64,000 bases of DNA from Ruegeria meonggei (GTDB lineage: Bacteria; Pseudomonadota; Alphaproteobacteria; Rhodobacterales; Rhodobacteraceae), in the NCBI RefSeq assembly GCF_900172215.1, contig NZ_FWFP01000002.1, forward strand, positions 434,001 to 498,000, given 5' to 3'. Below the pieces are notes generated by a model, which saw only the letters and a program-made list of their open reading frames with translations, had not been told where the DNA came from and searched no databases. The position numbers and the translations under genes are program-made. Positions 52,451 to 62,231 of the stretch are shown here, piece by piece (within the stretch, counting starts at the first letter, position 1; every line of letters starts with the position of its first letter).

Positions 52451-54082
52451 TTACCCATGCAGCGACAATCCCTTCGAGGCGCGATAGGCCTGCACATACC
52501 CAATGGCAACCGCACGCACGGCCCGGCCGATCTGGCGATAGGCGCTGTCATCGAGATTGGCAAAAGACACGCGCGCTGACCAGTTTGGGGCGTCAAAGCC
52601 CGACCCGTTCAACAACACAATCCCATGATCCTGCGCCAGCTTGAAAGAGATATCCAGCGGATGGACATTTTCCTTGATCCAGCCAACCACCTCTTCTCCG
52701 ACGTATTTCCGCAGCCAAAATTCAAAGTCGAGTATGCCGTAATACCGGTCGAACAAAGGATTTTCGGGCACCTCGATGCCCATGCCTTCGACCAGTTCGG
52801 TAAAACGGTGTTCCAGAATGCCCTGACAGAAAGCCTGATAGCTTTTGTCTTCATCCATCATTTCCACCAGCGAAAACAGGGTCATCATCACCTGTTGCGG
52901 TAGTGACAGACCGGCAGTGTGGTTGAGCGCCACATCGCGGCTGTCAGCAACAATCCGGTCGATGAACTTGAACGAGGATGGATCGGGCGTCAGGGTCGTA
53001 TACCGCGCCTCGACCTTTGCTTTGACCTCGGCGGGAGCTTCGGCAATCATCTTGTCGAAAATGTTGTTCTCGGCGACCAAAATGGTGCCCAATCGCCAAC
53101 CCGTACACCCGAAATACTTGGAATAGGAATAGACCCCGATCGTGTTCTCTGGAAGGTGCCCCATGACCGACTGGAAGTTAGGAACAAAAGTGCCATAAAC
53201 GTCGTCGGTCAAAATGATCAGATCCGGGCGGCGTGTTTTGACAAACTCGACCAGCCGGGCCAAAACCTCGGGGCTCATCGCGACGGCCGAAGGATTGCCT
53301 GGATTGACCAGAAACAGCGCTTTGACCTTTGGATCGGCCAACTGTTCCAAGTCCGCATCAGTCAGCTGGAAATTGTCCTCCTCTTCCGATGACACATCCA
53401 CCACGTTCAGCGCGTAATCCTCAAGCTCGGGCATTTCCAAATAGGGTGTAAAGATAGGCGTCCCTAGAGCGATAGTGTCGCCTGCATTCAGCAAACGCTG
53501 ATTTTTAAGCGCCTTGAAAATATAGCACATTGCGGCCGTTCCGCCTTCAACCGCGTAGATGTCGAACTTGGTGTCGGGCCGGTGCCCCGCGCACATTGCC
53601 CACATCAGGTATTCATGGACGATGATCTCATTATGTTCGAGACACCGATCCGGCATCGGATAATGGTCGCCCACAATCCCGTCGGTCAGCTCCAGTACAA
53701 AGTCGTCCGGAGTAAAACCGAATTTCTGTACCGCAAAATCCACCATAGCAGCCAGCGTATCAGCGCCCGGAGGACCGCTTTGCCCCTGGGACGTCGCGCA
53801 ATAGGCCTTGAGCCGACCGTAACTGCCCGGCCCTTGCGGTGTACCCGCCAGACCAACCTGTGGTTCATTGCGGTGCCGCTGGGCCTCGGTCATCGCAAAC
53901 TGACCCAGCAGGAAGAACGCCTCGCGCGCTTTGGTGGCGATCCAGTTGGGATTGCCGCGTCCCGCGTTCAGATAGGGCAAGGTCGACTTGTGCGCCTCTT
54001 TCTGGGCCAGCTTGATAAGCTCGTCCTTGATCTGAAACGGGCTCAGGTGTTCGAACTTGTGAAGATTCAGCGTGTCCGGCAT
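52451..54082 (-). CDS. aspD: aspartate 4-decarboxylase (PLP-dependent)
   Basis: About 543 residues. The PLP lysine is in YSYSKYFGCTGWRLG. FLVNPGNPSAVAMSPEVL, LTDDVYGTFVPNFQSV and HEYLMWAMCAGHRPDTKFD are typical of the long aspartate 4-decarboxylase/aminotransferase group. It converts L-aspartate to L-alanine and CO2, with some aminotransferase activity. ATG 54082 is used (AAGGGA upstream). Decarboxylation consumes a cytoplasmic proton, so together with an exchanger it can make proton motive force. Confidence 0.9.
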   Translation of the reverse strand: MPDTLNLHKFEHLSPFQIKDELIKLAQKEAHKSTLPYLNAGRGNPNWIATKAREAFFLLGQFAMTEAQRHRNEPQVGLAGTPQGPGSYGRLKAYCATSQGQSGPPGADTLAAMVDFAVQKFGFTPDDFVLELTDGIVGDHYPMPDRCLEHNEIIVHEYLMWAMCAGHRPDTKFDIYAVEGGTAAMCYIFKALKNQRLLNAGDTIALGTPIFTPYLEMPELEDYALNVVDVSSEEEDNFQLTDADLEQLADPKVKALFLVNPGNPSAVAMSPEVLARLVEFVKTRRPDLIILTDDVYGTFVPNFQSVMGHLPENTIGVYSYSKYFGCTGWRLGTILVAENNIFDKMIAEAPAEVKAKVEARYTTLTPDPSSFKFIDRIVADSRDVALNHTAGLSLPQQVMMTLFSLVEMMDEDKSYQAFCQGILEHRFTELVEGMGIEVPENPLFDRYYGILDFEFWLRKYVGEEVVGWIKENVHPLDISFKLAQDHGIVLLNGSGFDAPNWSARVSFANLDDSAYRQIGRAVRAVAIGYVQAYRASKGLSLHG

Positions 54083-54189
54083 GGCAGTAATCCCTTCGTG
54101 TAAATCATCGGAAGCAATCAAACCGATGGTACGAAAGGATTTATGCCTGTGTAAACGGCTTAGTCATGAGTGCCGGTTTCAAGGGGCGA

Positions 54190-54696
54190 TCAGTTCAACC
54201 GTCCGGACGCAGCCAACGCGCCAACCAGTGAATTTTCAATCTCACCCGGCAGTTCCCGGCCCTTTTCGTACAGACTTGCAGCAACCCAGCCCACCATATG
54301 GCCGCGGGCCCCAAGATCGTTTGCGCGCACCAGGGTCGGCGACGTTCTTTCAATATTGACCAATGCCATTGAGCGTTCGATTTCATTCTCGCTGAGAACC
54401 ATTTTTACCGCGCTGAAGATGTCCACCGAGACCTGCAGCGTTTGGGTCTCAAGCCGATGCGCAGCATCCGTCAACATTCGGGTGCAAAACGCGGACAAGA
54501 AATACCAGCGAAAGATTGAAAAAACGCGGTCCTGCATTTCCCCATGTGGGCTGACATCGACAGAGGCTGTTTCAGCAATACGTTCAAATGCAGCCTCGGC
54601 TGCCCGGGACGCCTTGCAAATCTGACTTTCGCGTCTTGCAATCGAGATTACGCGCGGGGCGAATTCCATTGCGACTTCGTGGGTTTCCAAATTCAT
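54190..54696 (-). CDS. hypothetical protein (168 aa)
   Basis: Helical and cysteine-poor, with FERIAETASVDVSPHGEMQD and RWYFLSAFCTRMLTDAAHRL; no named motif. It could be a small regulator or an accessory protein. Own promoter region upstream. ATG 54696 has GAGG nearby (TTGGAGGACAACC). Confidence 0.6.
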   Translation of the reverse strand: MNLETHEVAMEFAPRVISIARRESQICKASRAAEAAFERIAETASVDVSPHGEMQDRVFSIFRWYFLSAFCTRMLTDAAHRLETQTLQVSVDIFSAVKMVLSENEIERSMALVNIERTSPTLVRANDLGARGHMVGWVAASLYEKGRELPGEIENSLVGALAASGRLN

Positions 54697-55106
54697 GGTT
54701 GTCCTCCAACGCTAACACTTGTTGAGGACATGGAGACCTTTGCAGAGATTTTGTTGTGATTTGCCGCCATTTTTTGCAGAAACTGCCTGATTGCTGACTG
54801 AACAAAAATGCCACAAACGGACATTTTACGCAAACAAAAGCAGTCGCCTCAACGCACTAGACGGAAAAACTGTGGATTCCTGACAGCACATGAATTGCGG
54901 CGGACATCACGATTCCAGTTGCCGCGCACATAGAACTGACACGTTCTGGCAATAGTTATGCCAATTTCTGCATCTATGAATACTCAATCCTGCTGCTCAG
55001 TTTACTAGTTTTTCTTTAACGAGGGGGTACGAGCGGGACCAGGGGGTGAGCGCCTGCACTTTCGGGTATGCCAAAAGGCAGAGATGCTCCCCCCGCCCGC
55101 AGTCCA
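54697..55106. other. 410-bp non-coding stretch
   Basis: No convincing gene, terminator or repeat. The left part should hold the promoter of the 168-aa gene; the sequence around 54,990-55,030 is AT-rich then G-rich (GAGGGGGTACGAGCGGGACC). The right part is the 3' side of the GlxA-type regulator. Confidence 0.4.
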
Positions 55107-56069
55107 TCAGTCAATCTTGTTTTTCTGCGCATGCGGCGTGACGCCAAAACTCGACCGAAAAACGCGCGAAAAGTGGCCGGGGTTTTCGAAACCGCAGGCC
55201 ATGGCGACCTCGGTCACCGACGCTTCGGTTTGCAACAGAAGTTTCTGCGCGCGTTCCAGGCGCAGCTCCATGAAGTATTTCTTGGGTGACGTATTGAGGT
55301 ATTTGCCAAACAACCGCTCAAGCTGCCGGGTGGAGATCCCAAGATCCTCAGCTATCTGCGACGGAGAGACTGGCGCCTCGATACAGTTTTGCATGATCTG
55401 GATCGCCCGGGCCAGGTGAGCGTTGCGCATCCCGTTGCGTGATTGCAGCGATACCCGTTGTTTCGCTGTGGCGTTGCGCACCGCGTTATAGACCATCTGG
55501 TCGGCGACTGCGATTGCCAGTTCCTTACCATGATCTCGTTCAATCAGGTGCAGCATCAAGTCAGCGGTGGCGGTGCCGCCCGAGGCTGTGATGTGTTTTT
55601 CGTCGGCTACAAATACGCTGCGCACAAGGTTCACCTCTGGGAAGGCTTCCATGAAGGCGTCGTGATACTCCCAATGGATCGCCGCCTGCATCCCGTCCAA
55701 AAAACCCGCCTCGGCCAAAAGCCAAGCCCCGGAACATAGCGCTCCAATGGGTGTTCCCCGCGCCCGTTCCCGCCGCAAGGTCGCCAGCAGCGGTCGGGTG
55801 ACATGATTGCGCATGTGGATGCCCGACAGCACAAACAGCTGATCGGTCTTGGGCAGGGTCTCCAATCCCCCGTGTACCAACGTCACCACCTCATTTGAAC
55901 AGACGGCCCGCGCACCCTCTTCCGATACCAGAGCCCAGTCATATAGCTTTTCCTCGCTGACCAGGTTGGCAATTCGCAACGGTTCGACGGCGCAGGAAAA
56001 AGCGAGGTGCGAAAACTCCTCGATCAGAATGAAGGTGATGTGCCGCGTCTGGCGCATATGTGTTTCCAT
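55107..56069 (-). CDS. GlxA-type AraC-family regulator (DJ-1/PfpI + HTH)
   Basis: About 320 residues. The N-terminal DJ-1/PfpI-like domain contains ITFILIEEFSHLAFSCAVEPL and the elbow GALCSGAWLLAEAG. The C-terminal AraC domain has two helix-turn-helix units (SPSQIAEDLGISTRQLERLF, SVTEVAMACGFENPGHFSRVF). Members include GbdR and CdhR, activators of glycine betaine, carnitine or arginine-type catabolism. Possible starts are GTG 56117, ATG 56069 and ATG 56057 (best ribosome site). Divergent to the GntR-led cluster. Confidence 0.9.
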   Translation of the reverse strand: METHMRQTRHITFILIEEFSHLAFSCAVEPLRIANLVSEEKLYDWALVSEEGARAVCSNEVVTLVHGGLETLPKTDQLFVLSGIHMRNHVTRPLLATLRRERARGTPIGALCSGAWLLAEAGFLDGMQAAIHWEYHDAFMEAFPEVNLVRSVFVADEKHITASGGTATADLMLHLIERDHGKELAIAVADQMVYNAVRNATAKQRVSLQSRNGMRNAHLARAIQIMQNCIEAPVSPSQIAEDLGISTRQLERLFGKYLNTSPKKYFMELRLERAQKLLLQTEASVTEVAMACGFENPGHFSRVFRSSFGVTPHAQKNKID

Positions 56070-56130
56070 TTTAACTGCGTCTTGGGCCGGTGGCTCAAAT
56101 GATGGGTCATGCTGCACGATTTTTTAATGT

Positions 56131-56159
56131 ATACAAGTTGTATTTTCTTCGGATACAAG
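56131..56159. promoter_or_regulatory. candidate GntR operator
   Basis: ATACAA-G-TTGTAT (56131-56143) is a perfect inverted repeat, followed by a further ATACAAG half-site (56153-56159), between the divergent GlxA-type and GntR genes. FCD-type GntR operators are commonly TTGTAT/ATACAA-like. The assignment is inference. Confidence 0.55.
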
Positions 56160-56211
56160 AAATGCAGGGCCGCACCGACGCGATTCGCGCCGGAAGACGC
56201 AGGGGAACTGA

Positions 56212-56922
56212 ATGAAAGACGATGCGAAATCCCGAAAAACAGCGCTGACAGAGCATCTGAAAGCGTCGATTCTGACCCTGCGCCTGCAACCCGGCTCGGA
56301 TCTGGATGAGGCGCACCTGTCTGATGCCTTCGGCCTGTCACGCACCCCTCTGCGTGAGGTATTCCGCCAACTGGCGGGCGAAGGTTACCTGGACTTGCGG
56401 ACCAACCGCAGTGCGCGGGTGACCGAAATGTCTTATACTACGCTGCGCGATTTCTTTCTGGCCGCGCCGATGGTCTATGGAGCGATCTTGCAGCTGGCGG
56501 CGCAGAATGCCACACGCACGCAGATTGATGAACTGAAGGAAGCCCAGCAAGCCTTCAAGGCTGCGCTTCGGTCTGGTTCGGGCGAGGATCGCGCGCTGGC
56601 AAACAACCGCTTTCACGATGTGACCGGAGAGATGTCCGGCAACGTCTATCTGCTGCCGTCATTCAATCGGTTGCTGATCGATCACGCGCGGATCGGGATG
56701 ACCTTTTACCGCCCGCAAACGACCAGCATATCCGACAACCTGTCCATGGCCAGCCAACAACATGACGCCATCATCGCCGCCATCGAGGCGGGCGATGAGG
56801 CGGCCGCTGCGCAGCTTGCCGAAGACCACTGGAACCTGTCACGCGATCAGATCGAGCTGTTTGTGATGCCTGACGCGCTGGACGCCCCAATGGGCATCGC
56901 GCCGCTTTCTAAACCTGCATGA
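56212..56922 (+). CDS. GntR-family regulator (FCD domain)
   Basis: 236 residues. The winged helix (TEHLKASILTLRLQPGSDLD, then LSDAFGLSRTPLREVFRQLAGEGYL) is followed by an FCD ligand domain with metal-site histidines (NNRFHDVTGEM, QQHDAIIAAIEAGD). Probably represses the catabolic genes immediately downstream until a pathway metabolite binds. The next gene starts 7 bp after its stop. Confidence 0.92.
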   Translation: MKDDAKSRKTALTEHLKASILTLRLQPGSDLDEAHLSDAFGLSRTPLREVFRQLAGEGYLDLRTNRSARVTEMSYTTLRDFFLAAPMVYGAILQLAAQNATRTQIDELKEAQQAFKAALRSGSGEDRALANNRFHDVTGEMSGNVYLLPSFNRLLIDHARIGMTFYRPQTTSISDNLSMASQQHDAIIAAIEAGDEAAAAQLAEDHWNLSRDQIELFVMPDALDAPMGIAPLSKPA

Positions 56923-56929
56923 GGACGGA

Positions 56930-57847
56930 ATGAACCCAATCTTCAGATTTGAGGGGATCTATACCCCGGTGGTCACGCCCTATCACGACGATGGCCGCGT
57001 GAATTGGGACGCCCTGGCGCAGGTGATCGAATACCTTATAGCGCATGGCGTGCATGGTCTGATCACCGGTGGGTCGACCGGTGAGAATTATGCCCAGACG
57101 GTCGACGAGCGGCTGGAACTGGCGCGATTTACGCATAAGCAGGTGCAGGGCCGCTTACCGCTGGTTGTGGGAACTGGTGCGATGCTGACACCGGATTCTC
57201 TGGCACTGGCCTCGGGCGCGCGTGAGATCGGAGCGGATGCCATCCTGCTGGCCAGCCCGCCTTATTCCGTACCGACCGACCGGGAAAACGCGCTGAATGC
57301 GCTGGCCATTGACAAGGCGGCTGATCTGCCGGTGATGCTGTACAATTATCCGCATCGCACCGGCACCATGATGGGAGAAGAGTTCCTGGACCGCGTCGGC
57401 CGCAGCCGGAACTTTTGCGGCATCAAGGAAAGCTCGGGTGATATCAACCGGGTGCACCTGCTGGCGCGGGACTATCCGCATATCCAACTGGGCTGTGGCA
57501 TGGACGATCAGGCGCTGGAGTTCTTTGCCTGGGGTGCGCCGTTCTGGGTTTGTGGAGGATCGAACTTTTTGCCTGCCGAACATGTCGCGCTTTACAACGC
57601 CTGTGTGGTCGAGGGCAATTTTTCCAAGGGTCGCCGCATCATGTCGGCGATGATGCCGCTGATGCGCGTGCTGGAACAGGGCGGCAAGTTCATCCAGACC
57701 ATCAAACATGGCGTCACCATGAACGGGATCGAGGCGGGTGTGATGCGGCCCCCGCTGAAGGGTCTGAACAAGGATGACAAGCGCGCGTTGGAACAGGTGA
57801 CGCGCGTGCTGAAACAGACAATCGCTGACATTGTGGCTGAAGAATAG
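56930..57847 (+). CDS. dihydrodipicolinate synthase (DHDPS/NAL) family lyase
   Basis: 305 residues. GGSTGENYAQTVDERLEL (carboxylate-binding), YNYPHRTG (catalytic Tyr) and FCGIKESSGDINR (Schiff-base Lys) are in order. In catabolic clusters this fold serves as aldolase or as 1-pyrroline-4-hydroxy-2-carboxylate deaminase. With the following aldehyde dehydrogenase and FAD oxidoreductase, the latter reaction (hydroxyproline route) is possible, but the substrate is not fixed by sequence. Confidence 0.87.
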   Translation: MNPIFRFEGIYTPVVTPYHDDGRVNWDALAQVIEYLIAHGVHGLITGGSTGENYAQTVDERLELARFTHKQVQGRLPLVVGTGAMLTPDSLALASGAREIGADAILLASPPYSVPTDRENALNALAIDKAADLPVMLYNYPHRTGTMMGEEFLDRVGRSRNFCGIKESSGDINRVHLLARDYPHIQLGCGMDDQALEFFAWGAPFWVCGGSNFLPAEHVALYNACVVEGNFSKGRRIMSAMMPLMRVLEQGGKFIQTIKHGVTMNGIEAGVMRPPLKGLNKDDKRALEQVTRVLKQTIADIVAEE

Positions 57848-57864
57848 GATTGGGGGTAAGAGAT

Positions 57865-59361
57865 ATGGATCTGCTGACACAGGACGAATACAAATCCATC
57901 GCCACCGGTCTGGACCTGCCAACCGGAGCCTTCATCGACGGCGCTTATCGCCCGGCGATCTCCGGCCAGACATTTGGCACGGTGAACCCGGCAACCGGTG
58001 AGAAACTGGCCGATATTGCCGCCTGCGGCGTGGCGGATGTGCACTTCGCCGTTGAAAAAGCGCGCGAGGCTTTCGACGACGGCCGGTGGTCCAAGCTGCA
58101 CCCGTCGGATCGCAAGGATGTGCTGATCCGGATGTGCAAACTGATCACGCGTAATGCCCGCGAACTGGCGGTGATGGAAAGCATTGACAGCGGCAAGACC
58201 ATCTATGACTGCGAAACTGTGGACGTGCCCGAGACGATCCATTGCCTGAAGTGGCATGCCGAAGCGATCGACAAGATCTATGATCAGGTGTCCGCTGCCA
58301 GCGATGATCACATTGCCATGATTGTGCGCGAACCGATTGGCGTTGTGGGTCTGGTGCTGCCGTGGAACTTCCCCCTGCTGATGCTGGCGTGGAAAATCGG
58401 GCCGGCTCTGGCAGCTGGCTGTTCGGTGGTGGTGAAACCGGCGACGGAAACTTCACTGACTGCGCTGCGTCTGGCCGAACTGGCGATTGAGGCCGGGGTG
58501 CCGCGTGGGGTGCTTAACGTCGTGCCCGGTGGGGGCGCAGAGGTGGGCGAGCCCATCGGGCGGCATATGGATATCGACATGGTGTCCTTCACCGGGTCAA
58601 CCGTGACCGGAAAACGGTTCCTGACTTATTCGGCAGAAAGCAACGCCAAAGAGGTCGTGCTTGAGATGGGCGGCAAGAACCCGGCCATCGTGTTGGAGGA
58701 TGCCGAAAACCTCGACCGTGTGGCTGCGCATGTAGTCAATGGCGCGTTCTGGAACATGGGCGAGAACTGCTCGGCCTCTTCCCGTCTGATCGTGCATAAG
58801 GCCGTGAAACCCGAGCTGCTGAAGCGCATCGCTCATCACGCCAAACAGTGGAACATCGGCGACCCGCTGGACCCCAAGACCCGCATGGGTGCGCTGGTCA
58901 GCGAAGGGCACTACACCAAGGTTTGCGGCTATTTGGGTCAGGCGGAAAACGTCTTGATCGGGGGCAAAGCGGACAAGGGGTTCGTCGAGGCCACGGTGAT
59001 CGAAGTGCCAGGCAATGATGCCCCGCTGGCGCGCGAAGAGATCTTTGGCCCCGTCCTGTCCGTGATCACCGTGTCGGGCTTTGACGAGGCCATCAAGATC
59101 GCCAATGACACGGAATACGGCCTCTGCGCCTCGATCTTCACGGCCAACGCAAAACGGGCCATTCGCGGCGCGCGGATGATCCGGGCGGGCACCGTGACCA
59201 TCAACAGCTTTGGTGAGGGGGATATCACCACGCCTTTTGGCGGATACAAGCAATCCGGTTTTGGCGGGCGGGACAACTCGGTTCATGCCCATGATCAGTA
59301 CACCCAGTTGAAAACCATCTGGATCGATCTGGCCGATGACGCAGATGAGGCCGTGGATTGA
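57865..59361 (+). CDS. NAD(P)-dependent aldehyde dehydrogenase
   Basis: About 498 residues. LPWNFPLLMLAWKIGPAL, FTGSTVTGKRF, LEMGGKNPAIVLEDAENLD and the catalytic Cys in NMGENCSASSRLIVH are present. The sequence is nearer to gamma-(glutamyl-amino)butyraldehyde or betaine-aldehyde type enzymes than the first aldehyde dehydrogenase in the window. ATG 57865 follows GGGGGTAAGAG. The stop overlaps the next TTG start by 4 bp. Confidence 0.92.
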   Translation: MDLLTQDEYKSIATGLDLPTGAFIDGAYRPAISGQTFGTVNPATGEKLADIAACGVADVHFAVEKAREAFDDGRWSKLHPSDRKDVLIRMCKLITRNARELAVMESIDSGKTIYDCETVDVPETIHCLKWHAEAIDKIYDQVSAASDDHIAMIVREPIGVVGLVLPWNFPLLMLAWKIGPALAAGCSVVVKPATETSLTALRLAELAIEAGVPRGVLNVVPGGGAEVGEPIGRHMDIDMVSFTGSTVTGKRFLTYSAESNAKEVVLEMGGKNPAIVLEDAENLDRVAAHVVNGAFWNMGENCSASSRLIVHKAVKPELLKRIAHHAKQWNIGDPLDPKTRMGALVSEGHYTKVCGYLGQAENVLIGGKADKGFVEATVIEVPGNDAPLAREEIFGPVLSVITVSGFDEAIKIANDTEYGLCASIFTANAKRAIRGARMIRAGTVTINSFGEGDITTPFGGYKQSGFGGRDNSVHAHDQYTQLKTIWIDLADDADEAVD

Positions 59362-60698
59362 GCAGCTACACGGCCCGAACCCTGCCGGTTCATCGCGGCC
59401 CGGCGGCGTGGAGTATTATTTTGGGCGACTCGTCGCCACCGCAACAGCTGGACGGTGATCTGACGGCAGATTTCGTGGTGGTAGGTGCCGGTTTCGCCGG
59501 GTTGTCTGCGGCGCGGCGTCTGGCGCAATTGCAACCGGGTGCCACGGTGGCCGTGCTTGAAGCCGGACGTGTGGCCGAGGGTGCGGCGGGGCGGAACTCG
59601 GGGTTTATGATCGACCTGCCGCATGATCTGTCGTCCTCAGATTATGCCGGTGCAGGGAACGACGCCGCGATGATCGCGCTGAACCGTCAGGCGATTGCCT
59701 TTGCCCGAACAGCGGTCGAGCAATACCAGATCGACCCGAATTTCTTTGACCCGGTTGGGAAGGTGAACGGGGCGGTCAGCGCTGCGGGGCACACCCACAA
59801 CCAAAGCTATGCCAGGCACTTGGCCACACTGGGCGAGACCAGCGAGATGCTGGACCCACAGCAGATGCACGACCTGACCGGCTCGTGGCATTATCGGTCT
59901 GGCTTGTACACATCGGGGACGGTGATGCTGCAACCGGCTGGATATATTCGCGGGCTGGCCATCGGCTTGGCCAGTTCTGGAGTCCGCATTTTTGAGAACT
60001 CCGCCGTGACTACTTTCGAAAAACAAGGCAGCGCGTGGCAGGTCGAAACTGCGCGAGGGCGCGTCAGCACTGGCACAGTTATCCTGACTGTGAACGGGCA
60101 TCTTGAAAGCTTTGGCATCAAACGGGATCGCCTGATGCAACTGTTTCTGTTCGCAGCCATGACGCCTGAGTTGGACACGGATGCTATGGCCCAGCTGGGC
60201 GGGCAGCCTCGCTGGGGCGTAACGCCATCTGACCCGATGGGCACCACCATGCGGCGCATTGATAGCGGTCAGGGCGGCAATCGCGTCATCACCCGCACCT
60301 GCGCAGCCCTGCGCCCTGGTATGGCAGCAACTCAGCGTGATCTGGCACGTGCCGCTCGGGTCATGCAGCGCAAGTTCGATCAGCGGTTCTCTCAGCTTGC
60401 CGGCCTGCAGATGGAGCACCACTGGGCCGGACATCTGTGCCTGAGCCTGAACGGCGTCTCTGTCACGGGTGAAGTTGAACCGGGCGTCTATTCCGGCTGT
60501 GTTCAGAACGGGTTGGGCACCGCGCGCGGCACCTTGACGGGTATTGCCGCGGCCGAACGCGCTTGCGGCCACAGCTCTGACATCGCCCGGCATTTCGACG
60601 CCGAGGATCAGCCCAAACGCCTGCCGCCACGACCCTTCCGCGAGATCGGAGCAAACGCTGTGCTGCGCTGGAAGGAATGGTGCGCGCGGGATGAATGA
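59358..60698 (+). CDS. FAD-dependent amine/amino-acid oxidoreductase (DAO, PuuB-like)
   Basis: 446 residues. The nucleotide-binding motif VVVGAGFAGLSAARRLAQL and GAAGRNSGFMIDLPHDLSS fit the PuuB/DAO group that oxidises secondary amines or D-/imino acids. The only good start is TTG 59358, overlapping the aldehyde dehydrogenase stop (TTGA), which implies tight coupling. The amine product would be an aldehyde or imine for the dehydrogenase/lyase upstream. Confidence 0.88.
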   Translation: MSSYTARTLPVHRGPAAWSIILGDSSPPQQLDGDLTADFVVVGAGFAGLSAARRLAQLQPGATVAVLEAGRVAEGAAGRNSGFMIDLPHDLSSSDYAGAGNDAAMIALNRQAIAFARTAVEQYQIDPNFFDPVGKVNGAVSAAGHTHNQSYARHLATLGETSEMLDPQQMHDLTGSWHYRSGLYTSGTVMLQPAGYIRGLAIGLASSGVRIFENSAVTTFEKQGSAWQVETARGRVSTGTVILTVNGHLESFGIKRDRLMQLFLFAAMTPELDTDAMAQLGGQPRWGVTPSDPMGTTMRRIDSGQGGNRVITRTCAALRPGMAATQRDLARAARVMQRKFDQRFSQLAGLQMEHHWAGHLCLSLNGVSVTGEVEPGVYSGCVQNGLGTARGTLTGIAAAERACGHSSDIARHFDAEDQPKRLPPRPFREIGANAVLRWKEWCARDE

Positions 60699-61433
60699 TC
60701 AGGGCAGGCTAAGCTGCGCCATGCGGCCGCCATCAATCGTGTAAACTTGACCGGTGATGAAACTGGCCTCGTCCGAGGCGAGGAACGCCACCAGCGCAGC
60801 AACCTCTTCGGGCGCGCCAGTGCGGGCAACAGGGTGGATGCGTTTGATCTCTTCGTGAAACGTATCCGGGTCGGGCATCGAGGCTATGAAATCCACGTTC
60901 AGTTCTGTGTCGATCCAGCCCGGGGCAACCGCATTGCACCTGATCCCCTCACCTCCGTGATCCACGGCCACCGCGCGGGTCAACCCGTGCAACCCGGCCT
61001 TTGATGTGCCATAGGCGGCGTGACCGGGATTGCTGCCCAGCCCCTCAATCGAGCCGACATTGACAATAGCCCCTTGCGCCTGCCGCAGATAGGGTAGCGC
61101 GGCTTTGATCATCAGGAATGGTGCGGTCAGGTTGACGGTCAGGGTGCGCTGCCAGTCGTCCAGGCTCATATCCTCAACCGAGGCTTCCTGCATCATGCCT
61201 GCGTTGTTGATCAGGATATCCAGACGCCCTGCCCGTTCAACGACCTGAGACACCACGGATTGCGGACTGTCTGCTGTGCTGAAGTCTGCCTCAATCCCTT
61301 CGAAATCAGGATCGGACCCGCGCTGCGCCGTAAACACGCGTGCACCATCTTGTTGCAAGCGCTGCGCGATGGCGCGCCCGATGCCACTGCGCCCGCCGGT
61401 GACAAGGGCGGTTTTGCCTTGGAAACGGGTCAT
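60699..61433 (-). CDS. short-chain dehydrogenase/reductase (copy A)
   Basis: About 244 residues of SDR fold: [18 protein letters not shown] (TGxxxGIG), LINNAGMM, and YGTSKAG with catalytic Tyr and Lys. ATG 61433 overlaps the next gene stop by 4 bp, so copy B is translated first. Convergent with the FAD oxidoreductase gene. Substrate unknown. Confidence 0.9.
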   Translation of the reverse strand: MTRFQGKTALVTGGRSGIGRAIAQRLQQDGARVFTAQRGSDPDFEGIEADFSTADSPQSVVSQVVERAGRLDILINNAGMMQEASVEDMSLDDWQRTLTVNLTAPFLMIKAALPYLRQAQGAIVNVGSIEGLGSNPGHAAYGTSKAGLHGLTRAVAVDHGGEGIRCNAVAPGWIDTELNVDFIASMPDPDTFHEEIKRIHPVARTGAPEEVAALVAFLASDEASFITGQVYTIDGGRMAQLSLP

Positions 61434-62155
61434 CGGACTGGCTTGCCTCCGTTCACTTCGACCAAGGTTCCGCACATGTATCGCGCCGCGTCCGAGGCTA
61501 GAAACATCACCACATCCGCGATATCTTCGGGTTCCGCGACCCGGCCCAGCGGCACGGTCTGGCCCAGTTCGGCCACGGCGCTATCTGCGTTAAACCCTCG
61601 TTTTTCAAAGCCCGAACGTAGCATCGGAGTGTTTACCTCATTCGGGCAGACAGCGTTGATACGGATCCCCTGATGGGCATGGTCCAGCCCCATGCACTGG
61701 GTCAACGAAGCAATCGCAGCCTTGGTCATGCAATAGACCGCGTGATTGGGTCCGGGCCGCAGCCCCCAGCACGAGGCCGTGTTGACAATCGCACCGCCGC
61801 CACGCGCGGCCATGATCGGAATTGCTGCGCGGCAGATGCGGAAAGGAGCCTCGACATTCACGCCCAAAGAGAGCGACCAGTCCTGATCCGAGGAGTCGAC
61901 AACGGACCCGCGTGTGATGACACCAGCGTTGTTGATAACGATATCCAACCCGCCCAGCCGGTCCGCTGCCTGCTGTGGCAAGGTGTTCGCATAGTCGGCG
62001 TCCAGCAGATCGCCGGGCAGATGCGCATCGGCGTCGATCCCCGCCACTGAACGATCTGCAACAGCGACGCGTGCGCCTGCCTGACGCAGACACTGCACGA
62101 TGGCCGCTCCGATCCCGCCTGCAGCGCCTGTGACGAGGGCTGTCTTTCCGTTCAT
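61430..62155 (-). CDS. short-chain dehydrogenase/reductase (copy B)
   Basis: About 241 residues: [36 protein letters not shown] and a C-terminal [17 protein letters not shown] 62155 is used, with AGGGG 8 bp upstream; ATG 62161 is too close. Paired with copy A and following the second MttB-family gene, both may oxidise hydroxyl groups of the same substrate family. Confidence 0.9.
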   Translation of the reverse strand: MNGKTALVTGAAGGIGAAIVQCLRQAGARVAVADRSVAGIDADAHLPGDLLDADYANTLPQQAADRLGGLDIVINNAGVITRGSVVDSSDQDWSLSLGVNVEAPFRICRAAIPIMAARGGGAIVNTASCWGLRPGPNHAVYCMTKAAIASLTQCMGLDHAHQGIRINAVCPNEVNTPMLRSGFEKRGFNADSAVAELGQTVPLGRVAEPEDIADVVMFLASDAARYMCGTLVEVNGGKPVR

Positions 62156-62231
62156 ATACATTGCCCCTTGAGTTCTGGCTGGAAAAAGCCCGCCCAATGG
62201 TCCGGGCGGGTGAGTTTCAGTGGATGTTCAC

